Positions 31,605-64,000 of a stretch of DNA of 64,000 nt are shown here, in pieces. Origin of the DNA: Heliopora coerulea (Eukaryota; Cnidaria; Anthozoa; Scleralcyonacea; Helioporidae); assembly GCA_030142905.1 (NCBI GenBank), contig JASJOG010000075.1, forward strand, positions 478,501 through 542,500, written 5' to 3'. The translations under genes and the position numbers were made by a program. The notes below the pieces were generated by a model. That model was not told the DNA's origin and searched no databases. It saw only the letters and a program-made list of their open reading frames with translations. Each line of letters starts with the position of its first letter. Position 1 is the first letter of the stretch.

Positions 31605-32655
31605 TCCAGACACAAAAGCTATAAAAGTAAAACGCTGAACGTAAGAACTTTCAAAATCTTCAATGACTGAATTTTTAATAAAGCTATAAAAGTAAAACGT
31701 TCAACCTAAAAACTTTCGAAGTCTTTAGCGAATGGATTTCTAGTAAAGCTATAAAAGTAAAACGTTAAGCGTAAGAACTTTTGAAGTCTTTAGTGAATGA
31801 GTTCTTAGTAAACAATAAATGTAAAACATTGTATGTAAGAACTTTTAAAGTCTTCAATGAATTCTTAGTAAAGCTATAAAAGTAAAACGTTCAACGTAAA
31901 AACTTTCGAAGTCTCCAGGGAATGAATTTTTAGTACAGCAATAAAAGTAAAAGGTTGAACGTTAGAATTTTCGAAGTCTTAAGTGAATGAATTCTTAGTA
32001 AAGCTATAAATGTAAAACCTTTGAACGTAAGATCTTTCAGTCTTTAATGAAAGATTTCTTAAAGCTACAAAAGTAAATTGCTGAAAGTAAGAACTTTCAT
32101 AGCCTTTGGTGAAGGAATTCTTAGTAAAGCTATAAAAATAAAACGTTGAACTTGAAAATCTTCCAATACTTTAGCGAATGGATTTCTAGTAAAGCCATAA
32201 AAGTAAAAGGTTGAGCGTTAGAACTTTCGAAGTCTTTAGTGAATGAGTTCTTAGTAAACAATAAATGTAAAACGTTGAACGAAAGAACTTTCAAAGTCTT
32301 CAATGAATGAATTCTTAATAAAGCTACAATAGTCAAATGTTGAACGTAAGAACTTTCAAAGTCTTCAATGAATGAATTCTTAATAAAGCTACAATAGTCA
32401 AATGTTGAACGTAAGAACTTTCAAAGTCTTTGGTGAAGGAATTCTTAGTAAAACCATAAACGTAAAACGTTGAACGTAAGAACTTTCAGCCTTCAGTGAA
32501 TGAATACTTAGTAAAGCTACAAAGGTACAACGTTGAACGTCAGAACCTTAGAAGTGTTTAGTGAATGAATTTATGGTATAACTATAAAGGTAAATCGTTG
32601 AACGTAAGAATTTTCAGTCTTTAGTGAACGAATTCTTAGTACAAGGTGTCCTGTG
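31605..32655. repeat. 65-bp satellite array, about 16 copies
   Basis: The unit reads approximately AGCTATAAAAGTAAAACGTT, GAACGTAAGAACTTTC, AAGTCTTTAGTGAATGAATT, CTTAGTAA, with the ATAAAAG word at 31621, 31686 and 31751 (period 65). Copies differ by about 10-20% and a few are shortened. Every unit carries a CTATAAAAG TATA-like box. No coding capacity. Confidence 0.9.
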
Positions 32656-32659
32656 GGAT

Positions 32660-32775
32660 TAATAATAATAATTATTATTATTATTATTATTAAACTTTAT
32701 TTAAAGAGGGTAAAAAAGAACCTGGTTAGCAATAGCTAATCTTACCCAGGGCCCTCCAAAAAACACAGAATATAA
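32660..32775 (-). mobile_element. LINE 3' end with (AAT)n tail
   Basis: On the minus strand: GGAGGGCCCTGGGTAAGATT, AGCTATTGCTAACCAGG, ACCCTCTTTAAATAAAGTTT, then (AAT)n. This is the layout of the 3' terminus of a non-LTR retrotransposon that ends in a microsatellite. No ORF remains. Confidence 0.5.
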
Positions 32776-34571
32776 CTAATAAAAGATTATATTATAAAAC
32801 TGGAAAAATACGAGAAAAAGAAAAAAAATTATTTAGAATTAAAAAAGGTATTGATAAAAAATATCTTAAAATTATGAACTGACATACCATTTAAATAATT
32901 AGTTTTGTTGGATAAAAACTTTTAATTTTAAATTGCCATCAAAATCCAGGCAGGGGTAGACAATTCAAAATTTCATTTTTTCAGAAACTTCTTACGATTC
33001 TTGTTTCTCGAAGACACTGGAGAGAATTGGGAAATAACGCAGACAATTCCTGGCCCACGATAGTCAAAAACCTACAATACACCGGGGTGGGTGACTGGCC
33101 AGGAATATGCAATTGCTGAAAATTAAGAATGGTAATCCAGAGGTGTTACTGAAGTCTCGGCCATCGGAAAGTCTCGAGTTGGTCGATAAAACCGTGATAT
33201 AATAGGTACTGTTTTAGAATCGTCAACAAGGTAATACGAAAAGAAAATTCAACGAGCAATCACAATCACACAAGTTTAGTCATAAAAAGGTACTAATCTC
33301 TTAAGATGAATATCTTAAGATAAAATTTTTTTTCCAGCTGTCTCACTCATCCTGCTTAACCTTTAATCATTCGACGGGCTTCCAGGTCTCACCTCGTATG
33401 GTGCTAGCCAAAGTAAAATTAATAAATTGCCAAGTTACAACCGTGCCCAATAAAGGGTTAAGATCACAACATCAAGGTACTGTTTCAGAAGGTGTACAAC
33501 TAAATCCACTTCTTACATTGAATTTTTCCCGTGTTCTTTAATTCGATCGGTCGCATAGGATGGAACCTTTTATGTTCATGGAAAGTCTGTACAAATAAAA
33601 TCCCTCCATTCTTAAAACCTCGTACATAGCGCATTCACTCAGTCACTAGAGAATCGAATAACAAAGGACATGGCAGCCATGTTGGTGTACTTAACAAAAG
33701 AAGATGATCATAATTCTTTTGCTAAGGAACAACAACATGGCGGCTATGACGTAAACTGCATACGCTGTACACAAACTTCTTCACACTCAGAATCAGGTCA
33801 TCCGCTTTTTTAATGTAGGTTATCCACTTCAACCCTGAATTAGGTATCCATTCCCTCGAAAGTCGGACACATTAAGCCCGTTAACTTAAATATCCTGATC
33901 CAAATCGTCATTAAGATCCAAATCACAATCATAATCGTAATTGTAATCATAATCCACGAAGGCAAGAAACCAAGATGGCGAAAGATGCTTAACATCTCTT
34001 TCATATTTTATTTACAATGAATCTGCAATTAATGTAAGATGATGCAATTTCTCAGAAATAGGCACACAAGACGTTCAAGACCTCTGTTTATGTGTCAAAT
34101 AACTGTTGCAGTCGATAACAATAACAAAACAACGGCATGGTTCACCTTTCAACCGTCTTTACAACTGCCGAGAAAGTGTGTCTTTCCAACGGCTTAGCAT
34201 CACGGGCGCCCCAAAGAGCAACTTCCTGCGAGGCAGCATAAACTGAAGGTCGAAACAACATCACTTTGACCCCTTCAATCGATACGACAGCCGCTTATTT
34301 TGGTAAAAATGTCTCGCCTACGTATACTTCTTGTACTCGTTACCCCTGAGACGATAACTATACCAGCACCTCATCACCAAATGTCAATAGTAACTCCTCA
34401 GGTGTGATCATGAGCATACGACCCAACATAAAATTCACCGCTTCAAAGATCATTGCTTTGTAGCAGACGATCCACGTCAGGATGAATGCTCTCCTGGTCG
34501 AGTTCCGTTAACAGCCGAACATAGACTACCGTCTACAAAAATCTAAACTGGCTAGAGCTGTTTAAAGCAAA
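32776..34571. other. Downstream flank of cullin-4
   Basis: No exon was found. On the minus strand this is the likely 3' UTR and beyond for cullin-4. The minus-strand AATAAA nearest to the stop that I noticed is the TTTATT near 34007. Two related words with ACATGGCxGCCATG-type sequence lie at 33668 and 33735. Confidence 0.4.
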
Positions 34572-63674
<29,103 letters not shown>

Positions 63675-63796
63675 CTAAAACAAAGGCCGTCTAAGATGTA
63701 GTGGTTTGTTCTTATGCTCAGTGACCTGTAATAAGCCAACGTGAAATCGTATAACAATGCTGTAACAGCAGAGGAGGAATAAACTTTGAAATCTTT

Positions 63797-63960
63797 AGGA
63801 CCATTTACACTTGCAATGTTAAGCCTTGCGATTGGCATCTTGGCGTATGTATATTAAAGTAACGAGAGCATCGAGGACGAAGTGCAGCGAATCAAAATCG
63901 GATATCTTACAACACAGACAGTCACGGGTTTATTGCATACACCAGGGGCCAGTTGTTCAA
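63797..63960 (+). mobile_element. TIR MITE, family B, partial
   Basis: ACCATTTACACTTGC, CCTTGCGATTGGCATCTTGG, GAGCATCGAGGACGAAGTGC and GTCACGGGTTTATTGCATAC align with the copy at 51765-51956. The right TIR is replaced by another repeat (GGGGCCAGTTGTTCAACG) that runs to the window end. Confidence 0.65.
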
Positions 63961-64000
63961 CGCATGATTAGCAGTAATCCAGGATTAGCAGTAAATGTGT

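Overview
This 64 kb window is nuclear DNA of a metazoan, most likely an anthozoan cnidarian (coral or sea anemone). The evidence is AT-rich sequence, spliced genes with GT-AG introns, dense TIR elements and tRNA-derived SINEs, GIY-YIG Penelope-like elements (PLEs) carrying hammerhead ribozymes, and a cullin-4 close to animal CUL4. The species cannot be fixed from the sequence alone. Genes are sparse and most of the window is intron or transposon debris.

The right half is one gene. The 3' part of cullin-4 lies on the minus strand. Fifteen consecutive coding exons run from 63674 down to the stop at 34572 and encode about 456 residues, roughly the C-terminal 60% of the protein, including the neddylation lysine. 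All intron phases agree, so the frame looks intact. The 5' exons lie beyond base 64000. Its introns hold a full-length but broken hAT transposon (53972-57438, 8-bp target-site duplication), a 1.3 kb purine-rich tandem array, many TIR/foldback MITEs and SINEs.

The left half holds three gene signals. (1) The last exon of an unidentified plus-strand gene (2742-2856); its 3' end and poly(A) signal are copied in a 222-bp tandem repeat. (2) A four-exon minus-strand gene (11994 to 5563) assembled here from splice sites, encoding a 176-aa single-pass membrane protein with a signal peptide, an ectodomain of about ten residues and a long acidic tail with two tyrosine motifs. It is absent from any simple ORF reading. 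(3) An uninterrupted 492-codon minus-strand gene (19887-18409) for a berberine-bridge-type FAD oxidoreductase, a candidate for ancient horizontal transfer.

The 14-25 kb region is a transposon cluster: two foldback PLE fragments (14607-16438 and 24235-25182), isolated hammerhead ribozymes, and a 3.1 kb TIR element (20538-23659) with a decayed integrase-type transposase and a 6-bp target-site duplication. From 31.6 to 32.65 kb there is a 65-bp satellite. The resident genes show no functional link to each other.
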